A DNA stretch of 5,034 nucleotides from Acidobacteriota bacterium. Lineage in GTDB: Bacteria; Acidobacteriota; Terriglobia; Terriglobales; Acidobacteriaceae. Below, in pieces: positions 1 to 5,034 of this stretch. The stretch spans positions 1-5,034 of the forward strand of contig JAEKKE010000011.1 in the NCBI GenBank assembly GCA_019510535.1, in the 5' to 3' direction. Within the stretch, counting starts at the first letter, position 1. Every line of letters starts with the position of its first letter. The notes beneath the pieces are model-generated. The model saw only the letters and a list, made by a program, of their open reading frames with translations, was not told the origin of the DNA and did no database searches. A program made the position numbers and the translations under genes.

Positions 1-1
1 G

Positions 2-199
2 GCACATGACAAACATGTCACCGCGGCGCTGGAGCGGCCTACGAGTGAGCAGCCCGCACTGGACGCCATGATGAGCTCGAAATCTGCCCGAGATGCGGAG
101 AGAATGATCATCCATCAAATGGGATGGCAGGAGGTCTTTGATGGCCTCCATGCCGGAAGGATTACCTCACCAAACGCACGGCAAGGCGCAAGTGGTTGA
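2..199 (+). CDS. 3' end of an unrecognised protein gene (partial)
   Basis: This reading frame is open from the left edge of the window and ends at a TGA at 197-199, giving the last 65 residues of a protein whose start lies outside. The visible part is polar and probably helical, with a stretch DAERMIIHQMGWQEVFDGL around the middle and a short Gly/Ser-rich tail. No catalytic motif, membrane segment or known domain could be recognised. Codon choice looks ordinary for the window, and the other two + strand frames contain stops early on, which favours a real gene end over chance. The stop codon lies inside the -35 element of the promoter for the next gene. A regulator of the downstream cluster is possible from position alone, but nothing in the sequence shows it. 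A spurious open frame cannot be excluded at this length. Confidence 0.4.
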   Translation, partial: AHDKHVTAALERPTSEQPALDAMMSSKSARDAERMIIHQMGWQEVFDGLHAGRITSPNARQGASG

Positions 200-224
200 A
201 TTCACAGGGGAAATGTGATATAAT
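196..224 (+). promoter_or_regulatory. Sigma-70-type promoter with extended -10
   Basis: A perfect -10 hexamer TATAAT lies at 219-224 and is preceded by TG at 216-217, the extended -10 arrangement TGnTATAAT. A -35-like hexamer TTGAAT (four of six consensus positions, including TTGA) lies at 196-201, with an ideal 17-base spacer. Transcription would start near 231, leaving a leader of about 34 bases before the ATG at 265. The -35 element overlaps the stop codon of the upstream frame. No operator palindrome was seen across it. This is the best promoter candidate in the window and probably drives the three-gene cluster. Confidence 0.75.
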
Positions 225-256
225 ACTAAAGGTAATTTCATTCCAGAACTTACTAT

Positions 257-260
257 GAGG
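257..260 (+). promoter_or_regulatory. Ribosome binding site for the NTF2-like gene
   Basis: GAGG at 257-260 sits 4 bases before the ATG at 265. It is a modest, slightly close Shine-Dalgarno and supports this ATG as the start. Confidence 0.6.
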
Positions 261-264
261 TTTT

Positions 265-699
265 ATGTCTATCTCACACGACGCTGTTGCATCGTTCTTC
301 CAGAAGTTTGCGGCCAGCAGTCATTCCAAAGACACACCCGCCGAGATCTCGCACTTTGCCGATGTCTTTGTTGCGGCGGGTCCGTCTGGCAACGCTATCG
401 TCAAGCTTGAAGACTTCGCTAAGGTGTTGCCGAAGAGACGCCAGCTCCTGGAGGCATCCGGCCTTGTTTATACCGCACTCAAGTCCTTCGATGTGACGGC
501 CTCGACAGACCGTCACGTCGTCGTCAACAACACATGGGAGATGAACTTCGAAACCCAGACGCACGGCAAGGTCACGATACCTGTATCTGCTACCTTCACG
601 ATTGATATGGCGAGCGATACTCCCAAAGTGCTTGTCTACCTCGCACATCAGGACATCCTGCAGATCCTTCGAGATCGCGGGATGCTGGCCGCCATTTAA
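265..699 (+). CDS. NTF2-like / SnoaL-like small protein
   Basis: This is a complete 144-residue cytoplasmic protein with no signal peptide or membrane segment. Its length and order of elements fit the NTF2-like superfamily (nuclear transport factor 2, SnoaL, ketosteroid isomerase fold). Helices are expected at about 4-19, 24-37 and 48-64, followed by beta strands at about 69-79, 83-97, 101-113 and 120-127, then a short C-terminal helix at 129-140. The strand region has the alternating polar/hydrophobic pattern that forms the curved sheet around a pocket. Members bind small hydrophobic ligands or act as isomerases, hydratases or dehydratases. No specific catalytic Asp/His pair could be assigned, so the substrate is unknown. 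It is first in a probable operon, 77 bases before an aldo/keto reductase, and follows a strong promoter. That context suggests a role linked to redox or xenobiotic metabolism, by inference only. The fold assignment is fairly secure and the function is not. Confidence 0.8.
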   Translation: MSISHDAVASFFQKFAASSHSKDTPAEISHFADVFVAAGPSGNAIVKLEDFAKVLPKRRQLLEASGLVYTALKSFDVTASTDRHVVVNNTWEMNFETQTHGKVTIPVSATFTIDMASDTPKVLVYLAHQDILQILRDRGMLAAI

Positions 700-766
700 G
701 CCCTGCCCTCCAATACCTTGGTCTAATTGATCGCCATCCGGCATCAGAAGCATTAATGGATACATA

Positions 767-770
767 GAGG
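767..770 (+). promoter_or_regulatory. Ribosome binding site for the aldo/keto reductase
   Basis: GAGG at 767-770 lies 6 bases before the ATG at 777, a good distance, and supports that start. The 77-base gap between the two genes (700-776) shows no terminator hairpin and no convincing promoter. Confidence 0.65.
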
Positions 771-776
771 TGCCTC

Positions 777-1715
777 ATGAATGACTCTCTTGATTTCCGG
801 CTGGCCCATATCCCACTCAAGAACGGCGCCGGCCGTATGCCGGCGCTTGGCTTCGGCACCCTGATTCCTGATCCAGCCGAAACAGTGAATGCAACCAGAA
901 GCGCGCTGCAAGCCGGGTTCAGGCATTTCGACGGTGCGGAGCGTTATCGCAACGAACGCGAAGTCGGCGAGGCGTTACACGCCGGGCTAGCCGCCGGTGA
1001 AGCTACACGCGACGATATCTTCGTCACCACAAAGTTATGGAATACCAATCATCGGCCGGAGCGTGTCGAGCCGGCATTTGAGGCAAGCCTGGAAAGGCTC
1101 AGGCTTGAGTATCTGGACCTCTACCTGATTCACACTCCGTACGCCTTTCAGCCGGGAGAGGATCAGGACCCTCGAGATTCGAACGGCAATGTCATTTACG
1201 ACAAGGAAGTAACGTTGCTCGATACCTGGCGAGCCATGGAGACTCTCGTGGACCACAGCAGGTGCCGGGCGATCGGGCTATCGGACGTTACGCTGGACGC
1301 ACTTCGGCCTATCTACGAAGCAGCAAGAATCAAGCCCGCCGTAGTCCAGGTCGAGTCACACCCTTATCTACCGGAGACAGAACTTTTCGAGTTCTGCAAA
1401 CAGAATGGAATCGTGTTGCTAGCGTTCGCACCTCTGGGTCACGGATTGAGGCCCGGGCTGCTGGAGGACCCCATCATCTTGTCGATTGCAGCACGCGTTG
1501 GAAAGACACCGGCGCAGGTCCTGCTGGCATGGGCGGTCCAACGCGGTACAGCCTTACTCACCACACCGAAGACCGCGGCTCGCGCGAGAGAAAACTTCGA
1601 TATCTCCGCCCTTCCTGAAGACGCGTTTAACCAAATCAACAGCATTCAGACAAGACAACGGCTCAATTCCGTGGTGCACACCGGCGTGCCCGGCTTCATT
1701 GCGCAAGGCAGATGA
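777..1715 (+). CDS. Aldo/keto reductase, AKR1-like
   Basis: This is a complete 312-residue NAD(P)H-dependent carbonyl reductase of the (beta/alpha)8 aldo/keto reductase superfamily, of normal length and cytoplasmic. It would reduce aldehydes or ketones to alcohols. The catalytic tetrad is visible: Asp52 and Tyr57 in GFRHFDGAERYRNE, Lys86 in VTTKLW and His119 in LYLIHTPYAF. The cofactor region is also present: GLSD at 167-170, QVESHPYL at 191-198, LAFAPLG at 215-221 and TPKTAARAREN at 263-273. The loop after His119, with PYAF followed by DSNGNVIYD at 134-142, resembles the AKR1A/AKR1B aldehyde reductases more than short bacterial 2,5-diketogluconate reductases. Unusual residues are Thr120 where AKR1 enzymes have Trp, Asp170 where the nicotinamide-contacting Asn usually sits, and Gly53 where Thr is usual. 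The physiological substrate cannot be read from the sequence. It sits mid-cluster, 55 bases before the MOSC fusion gene. Confidence 0.95.
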   Translation: MNDSLDFRLAHIPLKNGAGRMPALGFGTLIPDPAETVNATRSALQAGFRHFDGAERYRNEREVGEALHAGLAAGEATRDDIFVTTKLWNTNHRPERVEPAFEASLERLRLEYLDLYLIHTPYAFQPGEDQDPRDSNGNVIYDKEVTLLDTWRAMETLVDHSRCRAIGLSDVTLDALRPIYEAARIKPAVVQVESHPYLPETELFEFCKQNGIVLLAFAPLGHGLRPGLLEDPIILSIAARVGKTPAQVLLAWAVQRGTALLTTPKTAARARENFDISALPEDAFNQINSIQTRQRLNSVVHTGVPGFIAQGR

Positions 1716-1761
1716 TGTTAGAGCTGCTGACTCGGACAGCATAAGGTAATCCGCTGCAAAT

Positions 1762-1766
1762 GGAGG
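1762..1766 (+). promoter_or_regulatory. Ribosome binding site deciding a GTG start
   Basis: GGAGG at 1762-1766 is the strongest Shine-Dalgarno in the window and lies 4 bases before GTG at 1771. An ATG at 1767-1769 touches the Shine-Dalgarno and is out of frame with the long gene, so GTG 1771 is the chosen start. Confidence 0.7.
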
Positions 1767-1770
1767 ATGT

Positions 1771-3534
1771 GTGGCAAAACTGCTTTCAGTCAATGTCGGC
1801 CTTCCACGCGAAGTCGAATGGCAAGGCAAGCTGGTCCGTACCGGAATCTGGAAGCTCCCCGTCTCCGGCCGCGTCTTTGCGCGGCGATTGAATCTGGATG
1901 GCGATGGCCAGGGCGACCTTGCCGGCCATGGCGGCGAACACCGCGCCGTCATGGTCTATCAGATCGATTCCTATCGCTATTGGGAGAAGGCACTCAATCG
2001 GAACGATTTTGAGCACGGGCAGTTTGGAGAGAACTTCACCGTCGAAGGTCTTGCGGATGATGAGGTCTATATCGGCGATCGATACAGCATCGGCAACGCG
2101 GTCTTTGAGGTGACGCAGCCTCGCGTTACCTGTTACCGGCTCGGCATCCGCATGAACAATCCCCAGATGGCCGCCTTGCTCGTCTCGCACCGGAGGCCGG
2201 GATTCTACTTCCGCGTGATTACAGAGGGCGAGGTTGGCGCGGGAGATGAGATTCAGAAGGTCGCCGATGGTCCCGGGCGAATTACCGTCGCCGAAGTGGA
2301 CGGCTTGTTGTATCTGCCGAATCACGATCCTAAACGCATCGCGGTTGCTGTGACGGTTCCCGCGCTGAGTAGCGGATGGAAGGGCTCACTTGAAGAGTTA
2401 CTGAAAGCAGATGAGAAGGGCGTGCATAACGGCAACGCCGGGCTAACATCTTCCATTGCCTCTCCACCGTTGTGGAATGGCTTTCGCATGCTGCGGGTTG
2501 CCGCGGTTCACCAGGAGAGCAGCGAGGTAAAGTCCATCGTGCTGGAGTCAGAGGACGGGGCGTCTCTGCCGGCTGCACTGCCAGGTCAGTATCTTGTCTT
2601 GCGGCTCTATCCGGACAAGGGTGCGCGCCCTATGGTGCGTAGCTATTCCATCTCGGGCGCCTCCGATGCCCGGAGATATCGCATCAGCGTGAAGCGAGAT
2701 ACCGGCCCGGGCAGCCAATACATCGTGGACGTAACCCAGGCCGGCGACATGCTCGAAGTAAGTGCGCCACGAGGTGAGTTTGTACTGCGCTCCGGTACGC
2801 GTCCGGTCGTTCTGCTGAGCGCCGGGATTGGCGTAACGCCGGTCCTATCGATGCTGCATGCGCTTGCATCCCAGCAGGCAGCGTCTCATCGCGAGGTCTG
2901 GTGGGTTTACGGGACGCGCAATGCCCAGATGCATGTCTTTGCCGAAGAGACTCGCGGGTTGCTGAAAACCATTCCCGGAAGCCATTCGGTGATCGTCTAC
3001 AGCAAAGCGGATCCTGCAGATCGGCTGGGAACGGACTTCGATATAGCAGGGCGCCTGGACCTTGATCGCTTGCAGAAACTCGGCATGCCTCTCGACGCCG
3101 ATTTCTATCTGTGCGGCCCTACTACGTTTCAAAACGACATCACCCGCGATCTAGCTTCCCTGTCGGTTCCGCAGGATGCGATTCATCAGGAGGTCTTCGG
3201 CTCCGTAGGTTCGATCCAGCCTGGCGTCGTCAAGGCTGAGGTTAAACTTCCACATCCGCCCACTGCTTCGACTGGAACCGGCCCCCTTGTCTCATTCACG
3301 CGCAGCAATCTCACGGTGCCTTGGGACAACAGATTTCGGAGTTTGTTGGAGTTTGCCGAAGCCTGCGATGTCTCTGTCCGATGGTCCTGCCGCACCGGCG
3401 TCTGCCACATGTGCGAGTGCGGTCTGCTGAGCGGCAACGTGCATTATTCTCCTGATCCGCTTGATCAGCCGGCTGGAGGGAATGCGTTGATCTGCTGTTC
3501 GACGCCGGAATCACAGGTTGATTTGGATTTGTAA
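1771..3534 (+). CDS. MOSC domain - FAD/NAD(P)H reductase - [2Fe-2S] ferredoxin fusion
   Basis: This is a complete 587-residue cytoplasmic protein with a GTG start, made of three modules. Residues 1 to about 165 are a YiiM-like MOSC domain: the GDLAGHGGEHRAV motif at 48-60, GENFTVEG at 86-93, and the conserved Cys121 in PRVTCYRL, the expected molybdenum-cofactor/sulfur ligand. Residues about 170-215 match the helical extension found in YiiM proteins. Residues about 235-475 are a ferredoxin-reductase-type unit: flavin motif RSYS at 290-293, nucleotide motif AGIGVTP at 351-357, and CGP at 448-450. Residues about 505-587 are a plant-type [2Fe-2S] ferredoxin with Cys540, Cys545, Cys548 and a fourth ligand, probably Cys575; the tail resembles phthalate dioxygenase reductase. 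Electrons would run from NAD(P)H to FAD to [2Fe-2S] and, by inference, to the MOSC site. YiiM and YcbX protect E. coli against N-hydroxylated purines, so reduction of N-hydroxylated compounds is a reasonable guess. All key residues are intact. This architecture also occurs in other bacteria, where it is usually named only by its domains. Confidence 0.93.
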   Translation: MAKLLSVNVGLPREVEWQGKLVRTGIWKLPVSGRVFARRLNLDGDGQGDLAGHGGEHRAVMVYQIDSYRYWEKALNRNDFEHGQFGENFTVEGLADDEVYIGDRYSIGNAVFEVTQPRVTCYRLGIRMNNPQMAALLVSHRRPGFYFRVITEGEVGAGDEIQKVADGPGRITVAEVDGLLYLPNHDPKRIAVAVTVPALSSGWKGSLEELLKADEKGVHNGNAGLTSSIASPPLWNGFRMLRVAAVHQESSEVKSIVLESEDGASLPAALPGQYLVLRLYPDKGARPMVRSYSISGASDARRYRISVKRDTGPGSQYIVDVTQAGDMLEVSAPRGEFVLRSGTRPVVLLSAGIGVTPVLSMLHALASQQAASHREVWWVYGTRNAQMHVFAEETRGLLKTIPGSHSVIVYSKADPADRLGTDFDIAGRLDLDRLQKLGMPLDADFYLCGPTTFQNDITRDLASLSVPQDAIHQEVFGSVGSIQPGVVKAEVKLPHPPTASTGTGPLVSFTRSNLTVPWDNRFRSLLEFAEACDVSVRWSCRTGVCHMCECGLLSGNVHYSPDPLDQPAGGNALICCSTPESQVDLDL

Positions 3535-3577
3535 CCCTGGTGTATCGACAAAATTCAGAAGCAGTACGTTCTCGTTG

Positions 3578-3612
3578 CCCCATTCTTCGCGGTTTTACCG
3601 CGAAGGGTGAGG
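3578..3612 (+). repeat. Stem-loop 1 (inverted repeat)
   Basis: Perfect 9-base arms CTTCGCGGT (3585-3593) and ACCGCGAAG (3597-3605) flank a TTT loop. The stem extends outward through two T-G wobbles, an A-T and a C-G pair, one C/A mismatch, then two more C-G pairs, to about 3578 and 3612. The wobbles pair only in a + strand RNA. It begins about 43 bases after the stop of the MOSC fusion and could protect that transcript's 3' end. No T tract follows. Confidence 0.75.
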
Positions 3613-3614
3613 GT

Positions 3615-3638
3615 CCCCGGCGAACTCGTTCGCTGGGG
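3615..3638 (+). repeat. Stem-loop 2 (inverted repeat)
   Basis: CCCCGGCGAAC (3615-3625) pairs with GTTCGCTGGGG (3628-3638). Ten to eleven pairs form, with one G-T wobble (3619 with 3634) that is a true mismatch on the other strand. The loop would be the four bases CTCG. It starts two bases after stem-loop 1, so the two form a tandem. Only two T residues follow. Confidence 0.7.
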
Positions 3639-3737
3639 TTTAGCGTGGGGTATCGCGCTTCGCCCGACCGCATTTCCAACTCGCGAACGGTAGTGCAGAA
3701 AAACTTGATACACGTGTTCGGGATAGTGAAGGCCGGG

Positions 3738-3760
3738 CCCATGTCCCCGAGGGACATGGG
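3738..3760. repeat. Stem-loop 3 (perfect inverted repeat)
   Basis: Perfect 10-base arms CCCATGTCCC (3738-3747) and GGGACATGGG (3751-3760) flank a CGA loop. All pairs are Watson-Crick, so either strand would fold equally. It lies about 80 bases before the GH36 start. The arm GCCCATG (3737-3743) can alternatively pair with CATGGGC at 3771-3777. The symmetry could also serve as a protein-binding site, though the three-base spacer and GC-rich arms look more like an RNA hairpin or repeat unit. Confidence 0.75.
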
Positions 3761-3838
3761 GCACCCAGTGCATGGGCTGAATCGAACAGAATCTCTTCCC
3801 CCAAGACGTGCCGACACACTTCGTGAATAATTCTCCTT

Positions 3839-5034
3839 GTGAAAAAGACACCCCTAGCATCGTTGAGTCGCCGCGACCTCATCCTGGGAGCAACCGCCTC
3901 GGCTTCGCTCGCCGCAGCACCGCTTCGCGCACAGAGCACCAAACCGTTGCTGCCCTTCGCCGACCTTCGTGAGACACCCGCACAGGTAACGGTCTTTGCA
4001 GGTCTGGAAAACTCGCGGCCTTTGACACGCTCGGGCGGCGAATGGCGGGCGGGCGACCTGGTGGTCACATTCAACAAGGCACAAGCAGGAACCGTCATAT
4101 CGCTCGCGGCTCCTTCGCTGGCTGTGACACACCTGCGTCTTCGCTGGAGCATCCGGCATCCCGAAGATGTCCTCGTGCTGGGCGATGCGTGGGAGCGCTC
4201 GTACGGAGACCTAGGCTGGCGCAATGTAGTCGCCGAACGTCCACTGCCCTGGTACTGCGCTGTCCACCAGAACGACACCACACACTGCTATGGGGTCGAG
4301 ACCGGCGCAGCGAGTCTCGCCATGTGGCAGGTCGACGCAGCGGGAATCACGCTCTGGCTCGATGTGCGCAACGGCGGAGATGGCGTCAACCTGGGATCAC
4401 GTGTGCTCAAGGCAGCAACGCTGGTCGCCCGTCGCGGAAACGGCGGCGAGTCGATTCCTAACGTCCTCTCTGCCTTCTGCCGCACCATGTGTCCTTCGCC
4501 GCGTCTGCCGAAGACCACCGTCTATGGATCGAATGACTGGTACTACGCCTACGGCAAGAACACCGCGGAAGGTATTCTGCGCGATGCGGACCTGGTCGCA
4601 GCGCTTGCACTCTCCAACGGGCCAAAGCCATTCGCCATTGTCGACGACGGCTGGCAGAACAAGCAGACGTTTCCCGACATGGCGGCGCTGACAGCACAGA
4701 TCCGCGCAAAAGGCATACGTCCGGGTTTGTGGATTCGGCCGCTGCAAGCGCATACAGGTGCCGATCGCAAACTGCTTCTTCCCGACGTGCGCTTTGGGCG
4801 TCACCGGGAGCGCTTCAACGATCTTGCCTACGATCCCACCATTCCGGAGGCTCGCGAAGCCGCACTCAACACCATGCGCGAGGCCGTGCGCTGGGGCAAC
4901 GACCTGGTCAAACACGACTTCTCGACCTATGAGTTGTTTGGCGGCTGGGGAAGCGAGATGGGGCCGTCGATGACCACAGGCAGCTGGCACTTCAACGACC
5001 GCTCGCTCACCAACGCCGAGATCGTGCTCAACCT
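3839..5034 (+). CDS. Tat-exported GH36 alpha-galactosidase-like enzyme (5' part)
   Basis: The frame is open from GTG 3839 to the window edge (398 codons plus two bases), so the C-terminus is missing. A twin-arginine signal is clear: SRRDLIL at 10-16, an Ala-rich hydrophobic segment at 17-28, and a likely cut after Ala31. The folded enzyme would thus act outside the cytoplasmic membrane. Residues about 40-225 fit the N-terminal beta-sandwich of clan GH-D enzymes. The catalytic barrel begins near 228 with YGSNDWYYAYG, followed by IVDDGWQ at 267-273, GLWIRPL at 296-302 and VKHDFSTYELFGGWG at 357-371. Asp360 in KHD is the expected nucleophile, and the general acid/base Asp should lie beyond the window. 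The family hydrolyses terminal alpha-galactosides, though substrate can vary. GTG is chosen because an in-frame TGA lies at 3824-3826 and this start places Lys-Lys before the Arg pair; TTG 3863 is the alternative. No Shine-Dalgarno precedes it; instead CTCCTT lies at 3833-3838. Confidence 0.9.
   Translation, partial: MKKTPLASLSRRDLILGATASASLAAAPLRAQSTKPLLPFADLRETPAQVTVFAGLENSRPLTRSGGEWRAGDLVVTFNKAQAGTVISLAAPSLAVTHLRLRWSIRHPEDVLVLGDAWERSYGDLGWRNVVAERPLPWYCAVHQNDTTHCYGVETGAASLAMWQVDAAGITLWLDVRNGGDGVNLGSRVLKAATLVARRGNGGESIPNVLSAFCRTMCPSPRLPKTTVYGSNDWYYAYGKNTAEGILRDADLVAALALSNGPKPFAIVDDGWQNKQTFPDMAALTAQIRAKGIRPGLWIRPLQAHTGADRKLLLPDVRFGRHRERFNDLAYDPTIPEAREAALNTMREAVRWGNDLVKHDFSTYELFGGWGSEMGPSMTTGSWHFNDRSLTNAEIVLN

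Larger units (their letters stand above)
3535..3838 (+). other. Gene-free spacer rich in stem-loops
   Basis: This stretch of about 300 bases lies between the MOSC fusion and the GH36 gene. Short open frames cross it on both strands, but none has a ribosome site or a recognisable protein. It holds three strong stem-loops, at 3578-3612, 3615-3638 and 3738-3760, described separately. Wobble pairs in the first two favour folding of a + strand transcript. None is followed by a run of T, so none is a textbook intrinsic terminator. No convincing promoter for the downstream gene was found. The most likely content is dispersed intergenic repeat units, or the combined 3' end of one transcript and 5' leader of the next. 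Confidence 0.6.

Noticed and set aside
274..765. 163-codon open frame on the - strand
   Set aside because: It lies fully opposite the NTF2-like gene, has no ribosome site and an implausible Gly/Asp-rich product. The + strand frame has a promoter, Shine-Dalgarno and fold pattern.
1786..2325. 179-codon open frame on the - strand
   Set aside because: It mirrors the MOSC domain coding sequence, whose motifs are clear on the + strand. No recognisable protein is encoded.
3585..3605. Intrinsic terminator for the MOSC fusion gene
   Set aside because: The stem is strong but is followed by GGTGAGGG rather than a T run, so it cannot be called a rho-independent terminator.
3710..3717. Palindrome ACACGTGT as an operator
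   Set aside because: It is only 8 bases, is not extended by flanking symmetry, and occurs once in the spacer, so chance is a sufficient explanation.
3705..3729. Promoter for the GH36 gene using TTGATA at 3705-3710
   Set aside because: No acceptable -10 hexamer lies at 16-18 bases; the nearest A/T-containing candidates are 11-13 bases away.
3571..3780. CRISPR array or tRNA-like structure
   Set aside because: The hairpins have different sequences and irregular spacing, with no repeated unit and no cloverleaf features.
3540..3830. 96-codon open frame on the + strand in the spacer
   Set aside because: It runs through all three hairpins, lacks a ribosome site and gives an Arg-rich product without a family pattern; it is best explained by repeat sequence.
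3640..4281. 213-codon open frame on the - strand
   Set aside because: Its product is Arg/Ser-rich and lies mostly opposite the GH36 gene, which has a Tat signal and conserved barrel motifs in the + frame.
4042..4461. 139-codon open frame on the + strand
   Set aside because: It is out of frame with the GH36 gene. The Arg-rich product is typical of a shifted reading of GC-rich coding DNA.
4397..4990. 197-codon open frame on the - strand
   Set aside because: It is antisense to the catalytic barrel region of the GH36 gene and has no recognisable domain.

Overview
The window is a moderately GC-rich bacterial segment with every supported gene on the + strand. The organism looks like an environmental heterotroph. 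The mix of genes (a Tat-exported GH36-type glycosidase and a redox cluster) and the style of the intergenic hairpins resemble acidobacterial (Terriglobia) genomes. That assignment is an impression from the sequence, not a database result.

Layout. Positions 2-199 hold the open 3' end of an unrecognised gene. A near-consensus sigma-70-type promoter (196-224) overlaps its stop codon. It is followed by three consecutive + strand genes, each with its own Shine-Dalgarno: a 144-residue NTF2/SnoaL-like protein (265-699), an aldo/keto reductase of the AKR1 type (777-1715), and a 587-residue fusion (1771-3534). The fusion joins a YiiM-like MOSC domain to an FAD/NAD(P)H reductase domain and a C-terminal [2Fe-2S] ferredoxin domain. 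The gaps are 77 and 55 bases with no visible terminator, so one transcript from the 196-224 promoter is plausible. A gene-free stretch of about 300 bases (3535-3838) follows. It carries three strong stem-loops and looks like repeat-derived or structured-RNA sequence. The last gene (3839 to the window end) is the first 398 codons of a secreted alpha-galactosidase-like GH36 enzyme with a twin-arginine signal. It runs off the window.

How the genes may work together. The first three genes look like a small NAD(P)H-dependent detoxification or redox cassette. The AKR would reduce carbonyls. The MOSC-reductase fusion would carry NAD(P)H electrons through FAD and [2Fe-2S] to a molybdenum-cofactor-type MOSC site, as the separate parts do in YiiM/YcbX/mARC-type reduction of N-hydroxylated compounds. 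The NTF2-like protein has the fold of a small ligand-binding or isomerase-like protein, with no identified substrate. This joint role is inferred from domains and neighbourhood. The GH36 gene is probably a separate unit for scavenging alpha-galactosides or related glycosides outside the cytoplasm.

No tRNA, rRNA, CRISPR array, insertion sequence or origin was seen.
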